A stretch of DNA of 64,000 nt, taken from positions 3,782,001 through 3,846,000 of the forward strand of contig NZ_CP009241.1 in NCBI RefSeq assembly GCF_000758525.1. Direction: 5' to 3'. Position 1 is the stretch's first letter. Each line of letters opens with the position of its first letter. A model generated the notes under the pieces. That model was not told the DNA's origin. It was given only the letters and a program-made list of their open reading frames with translations, and ran no database searches. The DNA is from Paenibacillus sp. FSL H7-0357. GTDB lineage: Bacteria > Bacillota > Bacilli > Paenibacillales > Paenibacillaceae. The position numbers and the translations under genes were made by a program. Below are positions 48,151 to 56,326 of the stretch, piece by piece.

Positions 48151-50850
48151 ATGGCAACAAACTGCACCGGCTCAGCTTCCGAATTTGAGCAGATTCCAGA
48201 CCTGCCGGAAGAGAAAAGACTTGGAAGACTGAAAATATTCTTCGGTTACGCAGCAGGTGTCGGCAAGACTTGTGCCATGCTGAGTGCTGCCCATGAGGAA
48301 CAAAAAGCCGGAATTGATGTTGCTGCAGGCTGTATTGAGTCTCATCACAGGCCGGAGACGCTGATTCTGCTCAAGGGTCTGGAGCTTATGCCGCCACTGG
48401 AAGTCACCCATAACGGTATCCTTACAGAGGAGTTTGATCTGGACCGTGCGATCCGGAGAAGACCTGATCTTATCCTTCTGGATGATCTGGCTCATATCAA
48501 TGCGGCTGGCAGCAGGCATAAAAAAAGATATCAGGACATAAGCGAGCTGCTTCGCGCAGGAATCCATGTCTATACGACTATTAATGTGCAGCATATTGAA
48601 AGCCTGCAGGATGTAGTCGCTTCAATAACCGGCATTTCTGTAGAGGAGCGTATTCCTGATAGTGTATTCGATAGTGCCGATCAGGTTGAACTGGTTGATA
48701 TTGAACCTGATGATTTGATCGACCGCCTGAACAAGGGGAACATTTATCCGGATGAAGAAGCACAAAGGGCAAATGCTCATTTGTATATCAAAGAAAAACT
48801 GACTGCCTTGCGTGAGATTGCACTGCGGTACACGGCAAATCAATTGAACAGAATCGCTTCACACATCGGTACTCAGGTAAAAACCAACGAATATTATGCC
48901 AAAGACCATGTCCTGGTCTGCCTTTCTTCGGCGGCTACCAATAAAAAGGTGATCCGCACGGCGGCGAGAATGGCGGAGGCTTTTCACGGGGAATTCACCG
49001 CATTGTTTGTGGAGACACCGAAGACGCAAAAGCTAACCCAGAAAAACAAGGCGGAACTTAGAGCGAACTTTAGGCTTGCAGAGCAGCTTGGCGCACAAAT
49101 TGCCACAGTCTATGGAGAAGATATCCCTGGACAGATTGCGGAGTATGCCAAAGCAAGCCGGGTTTCGAAGATCGTGGTGGGGCGCTCCCATAACAAAAAG
49201 AAGTGGTTTGCAAAAGCGAATTTGGCCGATAAGCTGACCGCATCTGCACCCAATATCGACATTTATATTATTCCGGACACCCAGCCTACGTTCTATAAAA
49301 GATTTCCGCAATATGTGAGCTATCCCGAGCTGTCACTGGCTGACACAGCCAAGACGACTGGAATTCTGGTTGTCTGCACCTTAATCGGACTGTGGTTTAA
49401 TTATCTCGGTTTCAGGGAAGCAAATATCATCACGGTCTATATTCTGGGTGTGCTGCTCAATGCGATGGTTACCGGAGGCCGGCTGTACAGCGCTGTGTCT
49501 TCGGTTGTTAGTGTGCTTGTGTTTAATTACTTTTTTACCAAACCTTATTTTTCTTTACAGGCGTATGGTTCGGGTTATCCGGTTACCTTCCTGGTGATGC
49601 TGTCGGCTTCCTTTATCACAAGCACTCTGACAATGCGGGTAAAAGAGCAGGCCCGGCAATCCGCGCAAAAGGCTTATCGGACAGAGGTGCTTCTGGAGAC
49701 AAGCCGTAAACTGCAGCAGGCGAAAGACACCACGGCAATCATTCATGAGACGGCACAGCAAATGGTGAAGCTGCTGGACAGAACGATTATCTTTTATCCG
49801 GTGCAGCAAGACAGCTTATCTGAGCCGCTCGTTTTTTTAAAGGAAGAGTCGGCTGTAGATCCTCAAGAGTTTTCGGGCGGAAATGAACAAGCGGTTGCGG
49901 ACTGGGTCTATAAGAATAACAAACGGGCCGGGGCTACCACAGATACCTTCTCTGCCGCCAGTTGCTTGTATCATGCGGTGCGGGGAGGAGATTGCGTATT
50001 TGCAGTGGCAGCCATCGCCATGGATAAGGAAGACCCGCTGGAGGTTTTTGAGAAAAGTCTGATGATTGCGATGCTGGGAGAATGTGCGCTGGCGCTGGAA
50101 AAAGAAATGCTAAACGAAAAACAAAAAGAAATCTCGATCCAAATTCAGCAGGAACAGCTGCGGGCGAACCTGCTGCGGGGAATCTCCCATGATTTGCGTA
50201 CCCCCCTGACCAGTATATCCGGCAATGCGGGAATCCTCATCGGAAACTCCAAGGTGCTGAGCGAGGAACAGAAGAAGGGGCTGTACACCGATATTTATGA
50301 TGATTCCATGTGGCTTATTAATCTGGTGGAGAACCTGCTGTCCATTACCCGGATTGATAATGGGTCATTAAATCTGAATATGCAGGGAGAGCTTCTGGAG
50401 GAAGTTATTGCGGAAGCTTTGCTTCATATTCATCGAAGCAGCATAGATCATATGATCAGCACCGTACTTGATGAAGAGCTGCTTATGGCTAAAATGGATT
50501 CCCGGCTGATTATTCAGGTCCTGATCAATATTGTCGACAACGCAATTAAATATACCGGGACCGGGTCGCATATTACAGTCTCGGCGAGACGCGATAAAGA
50601 AATGGTCAGTGTAGAGATTTCCGATGACGGTCCCGGTATCCCGGAGGAAGCGAAGGCTAAGCTGTTTGACATGTTCTATACGGCGGATAATATCCGCGGA
50701 GATGGCCGCCGCGGACTGGGACTCGGGCTTTCATTGTGTAAATCTATTGTAACTGCTCATGGAGGCACAATAAGTGTGAAAGATAATGTTCCGCAAGGTA
50801 CAGTGTTCCGCTTTACCCTGCAGGCCGTGGAGGTGGTTGTTCATGAATAA
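48151..50850 (+). CDS. kdpD: sensor histidine kinase KdpD
   Basis: An 899-residue protein of normal KdpD length. KdpD N-domain with Walker A GYAAGVGKT (about 32-40) and Walker B ILLDDLAHIN (usual DE is DD here); USP domain about 250-370; four membrane helices (DUF4118) about 395-500; GAF-like region; HisKA with ISHDLRTPL (His680) and ATPase NIVDNAIKYTG, DDGPGI, GLGLGLSLC. The USP has S259-x-A261 followed after 20 residues by FTALF, close to the SxS-x20-FTAxY pattern reported for c-di-AMP binding in S. aureus KdpD. It senses K+/turgor and phosphorylates KdpE; the gene overlaps kdpE by 8 bp. Confidence 0.95.
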   Translation: MATNCTGSASEFEQIPDLPEEKRLGRLKIFFGYAAGVGKTCAMLSAAHEEQKAGIDVAAGCIESHHRPETLILLKGLELMPPLEVTHNGILTEEFDLDRAIRRRPDLILLDDLAHINAAGSRHKKRYQDISELLRAGIHVYTTINVQHIESLQDVVASITGISVEERIPDSVFDSADQVELVDIEPDDLIDRLNKGNIYPDEEAQRANAHLYIKEKLTALREIALRYTANQLNRIASHIGTQVKTNEYYAKDHVLVCLSSAATNKKVIRTAARMAEAFHGEFTALFVETPKTQKLTQKNKAELRANFRLAEQLGAQIATVYGEDIPGQIAEYAKASRVSKIVVGRSHNKKKWFAKANLADKLTASAPNIDIYIIPDTQPTFYKRFPQYVSYPELSLADTAKTTGILVVCTLIGLWFNYLGFREANIITVYILGVLLNAMVTGGRLYSAVSSVVSVLVFNYFFTKPYFSLQAYGSGYPVTFLVMLSASFITSTLTMRVKEQARQSAQKAYRTEVLLETSRKLQQAKDTTAIIHETAQQMVKLLDRTIIFYPVQQDSLSEPLVFLKEESAVDPQEFSGGNEQAVADWVYKNNKRAGATTDTFSAASCLYHAVRGGDCVFAVAAIAMDKEDPLEVFEKSLMIAMLGECALALEKEMLNEKQKEISIQIQQEQLRANLLRGISHDLRTPLTSISGNAGILIGNSKVLSEEQKKGLYTDIYDDSMWLINLVENLLSITRIDNGSLNLNMQGELLEEVIAEALLHIHRSSIDHMISTVLDEELLMAKMDSRLIIQVLINIVDNAIKYTGTGSHITVSARRDKEMVSVEISDDGPGIPEEAKAKLFDMFYTADNIRGDGRRGLGLGLSLCKSIVTAHGGTISVKDNVPQGTVFRFTLQAVEVVVHE

Positions 50851-51553
50851 GCCTTTAATTCTTGTCGTCGAGGATGACAAGCCCATCCGCAAATTGATTA
50901 CTACAACACTGGAGACGCAGGGCTATAAGTACCATACAGCTGAAACAGGCCAGGCCTCGATTCTGGAGGCGGTCTCCAAGCAGCCGGATATTATGATACT
51001 GGACCTCGGACTTCCCGATATGGATGGCGTAGATATTATAAAGAAGGTTCGGGCATGGTCGAATATCCCGATTATTGTGGTCAGCGCCCGCAGTGAAGAC
51101 CGGGACAAAATCGACGCGCTGGATGCAGGCGCAGACGATTATCTGACCAAACCCTTCAGCGTGGAAGAGCTGCTGGCGAGGCTCCGGGTCAGCCTGCGGC
51201 GTATCCGGTACGATAGTGACAAGCTGCTGAAGGATGCATCTATTTTTACTAACGGAAGTCTCAGAATCGATTATTCGGCAGGCATCGTATTGTTGGACGA
51301 AGAAGAAATCCACCTCACTCCCATTGAATACAAGCTAATCTGCCTGCTGGCCAAAAATGTGGGAAAAGTATTGACCCATAATTACATCCTGCATGAAGTC
51401 TGGGGCAGTCATACCTATGACATCCCTGCCTTGCGTGTATTTATGGCGACTCTGAGAAAGAAAATAGAGAAGCTGCCTTCTCAGCCAAAGTACATTCAAA
51501 CCCATATCGGAGTTGGTTACCGTATGCTGCAGGTTGGCGACGATACAAAGTGA
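50843..51553 (+). CDS. kdpE: response regulator KdpE
   Basis: A 236-residue OmpR-type regulator: receiver with acidic pocket EDDK and phospho-acceptor D54 in LDLGLPDMDG, Thr/Ser in VVSARSED and Lys in LTKPF; C-terminal winged helix (IHLTPIEYKLICLLAKNVGKVLTHNYIL, VGYRML). ATG 50843 lies inside the kdpD end (CATGAATAA) with GTGGAGG upstream, so translation is coupled. It should activate kdpFABC through the boxes at 56090 and 56327. In most genomes kdpDE is adjacent to kdpFABC; here 4.6 kb of accessory DNA intervenes. No terminator follows directly. Confidence 0.95.
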   Translation: MNKPLILVVEDDKPIRKLITTTLETQGYKYHTAETGQASILEAVSKQPDIMILDLGLPDMDGVDIIKKVRAWSNIPIIVVSARSEDRDKIDALDAGADDYLTKPFSVEELLARLRVSLRRIRYDSDKLLKDASIFTNGSLRIDYSAGIVLLDEEEIHLTPIEYKLICLLAKNVGKVLTHNYILHEVWGSHTYDIPALRVFMATLRKKIEKLPSQPKYIQTHIGVGYRMLQVGDDTK

Positions 51554-51892
51554 CCTGAGTTAACGCTTAGAATTCATAAAAATGTCAGCGTAGACCTGGA
51601 AGAATTTAACGAGAAATTTCAAAGCACCCATTCTACTAGGGCGTGTCTTCAAACCGCTTCACCCGCAAGGTGTGTGTGCTTCCGGAAAGTGTATTCCTGG
51701 CTCTGAGCATGAACGGACCGAGTTGCACTTATTTGGAGCTATTAGCCTGATACAGGAGGACATCGGACTCCAGCGCAGTTATTTCTCCCTGATGGCCGCT
51801 TTTTGATAGAATATAGAGCTGATAAGGTCGTCTGGGTCCGCAAAAGAGATTAAACAGGGGTTTTACTCTCCATAGCGTCTCCTGAGTCCTTC

Positions 51893-52264
51893 CCTCGTAA
51901 TTAAGAGGGATTCTCACGAATGCTCACTCATTCGCAGGATTTCATCGCTATGAAGCGGTGGAGATGGTTGGCTTACGATGGAAATTGAACCGTCGAGCGG
52001 TTAGCGGGCGGGCGGGAACAGAAGCAACGCATGACGTGCCTTTAGATCGTCGATATCCTGCACACTCCACTTGGCCCACGGAGGTTCACCCTCCCAGATC
52101 TCAACGGGTCTACGCCCTCACATTCCTTCGTTACACCTGTCCATGGCGTGGAGACCGATAGCGTTTACTTAACGGGTCAATGCCCTTACGGACTCAAGCA
52201 CTCGGTTCTCTTATGCATATATGCTGTACAATCCTGCGAATAAGTCAATTCTCGTGGTTCGGGT
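51893..52264 (-). ncRNA. candidate bridge-RNA region of the IS110-family element
   Basis: This 372-bp region has no ORF with a ribosome site on the element's strand, is flanked internally by an 11-bp inverted repeat, and has TTGACT with TATATG-like sequence at its transposase-proximal end (minus strand, near 52250-52210). IS1111-type elements are known to encode a bridge RNA in the equivalent place. Boundaries and strand are inference; I could not identify the guide loops. Confidence 0.4.
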
Positions 52265-53542
52265 TTACGCGGCAACCGGGGCTGCAAGTGCACTGCGGTA
52301 TGTTTCCCCTCGCTGCACCATGCCGATCAGAATACGAGCCAGCTTGCCAATCAGTTTAAAAAGCGACGCCTGCTTCTTCATACCCTGCGCCTGGTTGTGC
52401 GCATGCCACCGCTTGAAATCGGGGTTTTGCCGCACGAGATTCAGCATCCCCCAGTATAAGTGTTTGCGGAGCGTACTGTCGCCGCGTTTGGAGAGCTTGA
52501 TTTGTCCTTTGAATTTGCCGGAGGTGCACTCGGCCAGATTCAGGCCGGCTCGCCGCAACAATTGCCTGCCATGCGCATAGAGGCGCAAGTCGCCAGCTGA
52601 AGCCAGAATGGCTGCCAGCGTCATGTTTCCAAGCCCGCAGATGCTCCGCAACTGCTCGGCCAAGGGGATCTCCGTCAAGATAGATTGGATGGCCTCATCC
52701 ATTTCGCCGAGCATAGCGACCACGTGCTCATAGGTTTGAAGCAGGCGGCGGATGTCTTGCCGCGCTTCTTCCGTTGCCCTCGTATCGCCAATACTGTGCG
52801 TTGCTGCTGCCAGCAAGGCCGCCGCCTTAGCTCTGCCGCTGACGCCAGAAGCACGTCTCATCCCTTGCTTACGCCAATGGTCAATGACTTCGTCGATGCT
52901 CAGTCTCTTTAGGTCACACGGCATAGGGCAAGCGTGGAGCGACGCCAGCGACCTTAGCACCGTCCAGTCCGGGAAGACTTGGCGAAATTCCGGGAAGTAA
53001 AGGTCTATCCAGCGAACGATCCGGTTGCCCAGGCTTGTCGATTGTTTGACCCAATACTCTCTATCGCTCATGAGCGTCTTTAACCGTTCGAATACGGCTG
53101 CCTGAGTAACGTAGTCTGTGTAATAGCCACGGCTTACGACGTCCGCAATGACAAGCGCATCCTTGGGGTCGTTCTTGGATGGACTATTGTCCCGGTTCTC
53201 TTTGTTGCGGTGAGTCGTCACTGGATTGACCAACACCACCTCGATCCCTTGCTGAAGCAGCCAATTGGCGAGGTTAAACCAGTAATGGCCGGTGGGCTCC
53301 AGACCGATTAGAAGGGATGTCAGCCGATGCTTCGACTGAGCTTCCCTTACCCAGCGCAAAAACTTCTCAAAGCCTTCCAGTGTGTTAGGGAAAGACAGGT
53401 GACGGGGAGTGAGCGAACGTCCGCGAAAATCGGTCATCTGTGCGGCGTGTGCATCCTTAGCGATGTCGATCCCGACCACTGCATGCTGCATGCTAATTCG
53501 TTCAATGCGTTGATTTGTCCTATCGTTTCGGTTAGACTTCAT
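52265..53542 (-). CDS. IS110-family DEDD transposase
   Basis: A 425-residue protein, full length for the family. The N-terminal RuvC-like DEDD domain has VGIDIAKD (first Asp), GLEPTGHYW (Glu) and KNDPKDALVIADV (Asp pair). The C-terminal Tnp20 domain has SICGLGNMTLAAILASAGD and ECTSGKFKGQIKLSKRGDSTLRK, which holds the conserved serine. It appears intact. The start is ATG 53542 with AGGAGG, but that ribosome site is inside an upstream hairpin (53546-53609), which should limit translation when transcripts enter from outside. Confidence 0.93.
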   Translation of the reverse strand: MKSNRNDRTNQRIERISMQHAVVGIDIAKDAHAAQMTDFRGRSLTPRHLSFPNTLEGFEKFLRWVREAQSKHRLTSLLIGLEPTGHYWFNLANWLLQQGIEVVLVNPVTTHRNKENRDNSPSKNDPKDALVIADVVSRGYYTDYVTQAAVFERLKTLMSDREYWVKQSTSLGNRIVRWIDLYFPEFRQVFPDWTVLRSLASLHACPMPCDLKRLSIDEVIDHWRKQGMRRASGVSGRAKAAALLAAATHSIGDTRATEEARQDIRRLLQTYEHVVAMLGEMDEAIQSILTEIPLAEQLRSICGLGNMTLAAILASAGDLRLYAHGRQLLRRAGLNLAECTSGKFKGQIKLSKRGDSTLRKHLYWGMLNLVRQNPDFKRWHAHNQAQGMKKQASLFKLIGKLARILIGMVQRGETYRSALAAPVAA

Positions 53543-53545
53543 AGT

Positions 53546-53609
53546 AAGCGCCTCCTGATGGGTTTTTAGGGCTGTAGACCCCTTACACCCCCATCATACG
53601 AGGCGCTCT
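53546..53609 (-). promoter_or_regulatory. hairpin hiding the transposase ribosome site
   Basis: AAGCGCCTC-CTGATGGG (53546-53562) pairs with CCCATCA-tac-GAGGCGCTCTT (53589-53609). The minus-strand AGGAGG of the transposase is in the stem. Transcripts starting inside the loop side would lack the pairing arm; read-through transcripts would have it. Confidence 0.6.
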
Positions 53610-53805
53610 TGTTTTTGTCTAAGCTGAAAACTTAGCGTATACAGGAATGTTTACGAGTAAATGAATCCGCTACGGGCTTTTAGGGTCCCTACTTTCAATT
53701 TGTTTTGTAATTATAATCATGTGTTAAAATGGTAATGTTACAATAATATAGGATAGGAGGGTAGGTGAAAATTTTAGTGTCTAAAAATTTAGAAGGAAGG
53801 ATGAA

Positions 53806-54429
53806 ATGGTGAAAAATAAAAAAGTGTTTACAGTTTTAGCTACAGCATTTTTGTTAACTTCCATCTCTGTTTCTGTATCGGCGGCAAGTTCTACACCAAA
53901 TGCTTCGGATGCACCTGCCAGAATTGCTCAGGTTGTTCCAAGTAGCAATTTCGTAGATAATTTAAATACAACACAGATTGAGACTAATTCTACTGTTCAA
54001 GTTACTGATGTCCCTAATATCACTGTCCCTCTATCCACAGAGCCTGTGCAAGTTCTGACTGAGAAAAACGTTGCTGCAAGAGGAAGTAATGCTCCAACTA
54101 ACTTTTGGAACTTGGCAAATAACTCTTATTCAGGTTCTTTCTCTTATGTAGAGGACTATGTATTTACGAATTATTATTTCCCTGTTAATGGTGAGAAAAT
54201 AATATATATCAATGTTACTACTACCCCAGTGAATCATGGGGCAACTGGAAAATATAGAATTGTTGCTTATGAACTTACAACTGGAAATGTTGCTGCAACC
54301 TATAAGGGGACTGTTGGCATAACTGCAAATGCGATGTTCTATAATCTCAATCAAAGTAAGACATATTACTTTGGTATTTTGAATGATATGGATAGCCCAA
54401 TAGATGGATCGCTTACAGTTTTTCACTAA
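53806..54429 (+). CDS. secreted protein of unknown function (207 aa)
   Basis: Signal peptide MVKNKKVFTVLATAFLLTSISVSVSAA, then a Ser/Thr/Asn/Pro-rich stretch to about residue 95 and a beta-rich C-terminal domain (SGSFSYVEDYVFTNYYFPVNGEKIIYINVTTTPV, YRIVAYELTTGNVAATYKGTVG). The C-terminal part resembles bacterial pre-peptidase-like beta-sandwich folds, but weakly. The ribosome site is GGAAGGATG. Its composition is more AT-rich than its neighbours, which fits recent acquisition next to the IS. No Cys or membrane anchor. Own terminator downstream. Confidence 0.75.
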   Translation: MVKNKKVFTVLATAFLLTSISVSVSAASSTPNASDAPARIAQVVPSSNFVDNLNTTQIETNSTVQVTDVPNITVPLSTEPVQVLTEKNVAARGSNAPTNFWNLANNSYSGSFSYVEDYVFTNYYFPVNGEKIIYINVTTTPVNHGATGKYRIVAYELTTGNVAATYKGTVGITANAMFYNLNQSKTYYFGILNDMDSPIDGSLTVFH

Positions 54430-54445
54430 TAAAATGTTATATATC

Positions 54446-54478
54446 TGCCCAACGGCTTCGGCTGATGGGCATTTTTTT
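54446..54478 (+). terminator. intrinsic terminator
   Basis: TGCCCAACGGC-TTCG-GCTGATGGGCA followed by seven T residues. Confidence 0.9.
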
Positions 54479-54621
54479 AATTCACTTTGTGAAAGTTTTT
54501 ATTGAAAATAATGATTCTCTTATTGACAGCCCTTTAGTCACTATATTCACAAATTGAGAAGGCTCTTTCTGTGGAAGGTCAAAAGAATTGTATTCAAGTA
54601 AATGACTATAATTATGCATAA

Positions 54622-54832
54622 TATAGATTGAACTTGAGAATTACATGTAGGGAAAAGTGGCGGAGGGGGATTTTGGAACTGTAGGAGCGACAGCGTCCGC
54701 CTTTAGGATTGGATTTCTAGCGCGATTCGCGGTTAAATTCAGGAAATCCAAACCTAACAGCGGCCGGAAGTCCAAACATTCTCTGTAGTCACGACCAATC
54801 CCAAAATAGAAGAATTATAAGTTCAATCTATA
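54622..54832. mobile_element. MITE-like palindromic element, 211 bp, TA ends
   Basis: The ends are 14-bp perfect inverted repeats: TATAGATTGAACTT and AAGTTCAATCTATA. If the outer TA on each side is the target duplication, the element is of the IS630/Tc1-mariner type. The inside is GC-richer than the surroundings and folds strongly (GGATTGGATTTC with GGAAATCCAAACC; GGCGG/CCGCC). It has no ORF. It fills most of the gap between the two secreted-protein genes; the rest of 54479-54983 shows nothing else recognisable. Confidence 0.7.
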
Positions 54833-54919
54833 GGTACAAAATGATTCAATAAAAAATAGTGTAATATCATTGAGAACACCAAACAGCGTTATAAATAGTG
54901 GAGATGCTTGGTCTCCACA

Positions 54920-54963
54920 GAGAAAAGGATCACAGAGCGGAATAGTAAGCCGCCTGTGATCCT
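54920..54963 (-). terminator. intrinsic terminator after the CBM21-like gene
   Basis: AGGATCACAG and CTGTGATCCT arms around an 18-base loop that contains GCGG/CCGC; the minus strand then reads TTTTCTCT. Confidence 0.75.
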
Positions 54964-54983
54964 GCTATTAAATGTAAAATGAA

Positions 54984-55751
54984 TTAGAATACCTCGTAAT
55001 TATGGCCATAGTTATTATCCCAATACGTTTGACCGCCAGTTGTATACTCAATCGAATATTTAACATTTGTAGCACCCGGAACATTGATGCTGTAATTCCA
55101 GTTTTCAACAGTGTTGAAATTATTCAAAGAGCCAGTATAAACGGCGTAGGCCTCATGAGTCGTCGCCCAGTCGTCCGTTGTGTACAGTATTTTTACTGAT
55201 TTTGCCGGATTCAGGTTCTTCACATAGATATTTCCGCTGAATTCACCATTGCTCAGAGTACTATTGGCGTTAAGCACATTGGGTTCTCCCAAAATCACGG
55301 ATCTTAGGGGAACTGTATGATTCACTTGATTGTAATAATTCGCTCCCCCGTTGTTATCCCAATAGGTCTGGTTATTCACTTCGTATTTGATTGCGAATTT
55401 TATGAAGTCCAGATTTTTCAACTCCAAATGATCTGTTGAAGAATCAGTTCTGGAAATGCCAAAATGCCATTTCTCATGGTTTACATCCGCCGCCCCAACA
55501 TAAGATGCACTCGTATCATACCAATTTGTGTTATCTGTCGTGTAGTGGACAGTCACATTCTTCACGGGTCCCAGATTAGCAACTTCAATATTGCCGCTGA
55601 ATCCGACATATCCAGGTTTATAAATAACGCCGACATCCGAGTCAATAAGCTTTACCTCATTACCGCTGGCAAATGCCGATCCGGCAAAGGATACACCAAA
55701 AATCAGAGTAAACATCATCAATCCAGCAAAAAGTTTTTTCATTGCTTTCAC
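54984..55751 (-). CDS. secreted protein with two CBM21-like starch-binding domains
   Basis: A 255-residue protein: signal peptide (LFAGLMMFTLIFGVSFAGSAFA), then two similar domains (about 33-135 and 150-255). Each has VKNVTVHYTTDNTNWY or AKSVKILYTTDDWATTHEAY and ends IKYEVNNQTYWDNNGGANY or IEYTTGGQTYWDNNYGHNYEVF, the hallmark of CBM21/CBM53. No catalytic domain is attached, so it is probably a secreted starch/glycogen binder or the remnant of an amylase system. GTG 55751 has AGGAG 8 bp before it; ATG three codons later is the alternative. Confidence 0.8.
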   Translation of the reverse strand: MKAMKKLFAGLMMFTLIFGVSFAGSAFASGNEVKLIDSDVGVIYKPGYVGFSGNIEVANLGPVKNVTVHYTTDNTNWYDTSASYVGAADVNHEKWHFGISRTDSSTDHLELKNLDFIKFAIKYEVNNQTYWDNNGGANYYNQVNHTVPLRSVILGEPNVLNANSTLSNGEFSGNIYVKNLNPAKSVKILYTTDDWATTHEAYAVYTGSLNNFNTVENWNYSINVPGATNVKYSIEYTTGGQTYWDNNYGHNYEVF

Positions 55752-56022
55752 AGTTCTCGCTCCTCTAATTTAAAATTTTTACACCTGAGTCTGAGCCGAC
55801 AAGGAAGACATACATTTGAACGCGTTATTGTTCTTTCATCCCTCCCTTAACACTTTGAAACCAAATTGAAATTTACGGAAAGGAAATCATTTCCTGTTAA
55901 TACAATAATCTTAATTGGGCTTGATGTAAATAGTAAAATAGTAACATAATTTATATATTAAGTAAGGCGACTTTCACACCTGAAAAAATGTACAGACTAA
56001 CTGGATACTGTAGCACGGAATT
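55752..56022. other. non-coding gap before the Kdp operon
   Basis: AT-rich stretch between the divergent CBM21-like gene and the kdp leader. Apart from probable promoter material for the CBM21-like gene, I see no ORF with a ribosome site, repeat or conserved RNA motif in it. Confidence 0.5.
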
Positions 56023-56050
56023 AACCGTCTTGGGAGAAGGCGGTTTTTTT
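56023..56050 (+). terminator. intrinsic terminator without an upstream plus-strand gene
   Basis: AACCGTCTT-GGGAG-AAGGCGGTT followed by seven T. The nearest upstream plus-strand gene ends at 54429 and has its own terminator. It insulates the Kdp promoter 40 bp downstream. Confidence 0.8.
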
Positions 56051-56089
56051 CGTTTCAAAAAAGGAAGGACTCGCCGTCTATACGATCAA

Positions 56090-56154
56090 CTTAATGCAAT
56101 CTTTATCCGCTCATACAAACCCTGACCCTGAATTAATGCCTTGAGTGCTATTCT
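56090..56154 (+). promoter_or_regulatory. Kdp promoter with proposed KdpE box 2
   Basis: CTTAATGCAATCTTTAT (56090-56106) starts 59 bp before TATTCT (56149-56154), which is extended by TGC. The layout is the same as before kdpD. The 80-bp unit is repeated, with about three-quarters identity, at 56328-56407. Confidence 0.7.
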
Positions 56155-56193
56155 AAACCGGTAGCTAAATATGACATTCAGGAAAGGATCTTT

Positions 56194-56322
56194 ATGATGG
56201 ATGAATTTTTGAAAAATGCCGGGTTGATCGCAATCATGATCGTGGTGCTTTATACCATTAAGAAGATTTATGACTACATTGATTTAAAGAGGGCAGGCGA
56301 CTATGAAGATGATGAATTCTGA
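56194..56322 (+). CDS. 42-aa membrane microprotein upstream of kdpF
   Basis: Residues 9-22 are hydrophobic (AGLIAIMIVVLYTI) with flanking charges (MMDEFLKN before; KKIYDYIDLKRAGDYEDDEF after), so it is a single-span membrane protein with an acidic tail. ATG 56194 (or 56197) follows AGGAAAGG. It lies between two copies of the KdpE-box promoter unit, and the stop is 6 bp before the second box. It is too short for family assignment; the size and place suggest an accessory subunit or regulator of the Kdp pump. Confidence 0.65.
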   Translation: MMDEFLKNAGLIAIMIVVLYTIKKIYDYIDLKRAGDYEDDEF

Positions 56323-56326
56323 CAAT

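Larger units (their letters stand above)
51893..53649 (-). mobile_element. IS110-family insertion sequence, about 1,757 bp
   Basis: Boundaries come from comparison with the intact repeat copy and are accurate to a few bases. The element holds one DEDD transposase gene, 107 bp upstream of it and 372 bp of non-coding DNA downstream of it. There are no clear terminal inverted repeats or target duplication, as is normal for IS110 relatives. The long non-coding part lies 3' of the gene, as in the IS1111 subgroup, and carries an 11-bp inverted pair, ATTCGCAGGAT (51930-51940) and ATCCTGCGAAT (52233-52243). Confidence 0.8.
51636..53698 (-). repeat. dispersed intergenic repeat, copy split by an IS element
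   Basis: 51636-51892 and 53650-53698 together (306 bp) match the 305-bp copy at 30448-30752, in the opposite orientation. The 1.76-kb DNA between the two parts is the IS110-family element. The join, seen by comparing with the intact copy, is clean to within a few bases. Confidence 0.8.

Noticed and set aside
51958..52161. 67-codon plus-strand ORF in the IS110 non-coding end
   Set aside because: No ribosome site and an odd Arg/Pro/Trp-rich composition; better explained as the structured non-coding end of the element.
55752..56193. Possible ydaO-type c-di-AMP riboswitch before kdpFABC
   Set aside because: Some Bacillota have one there, but I found none of the conserved ydaO blocks; the region holds a terminator and a promoter box instead.
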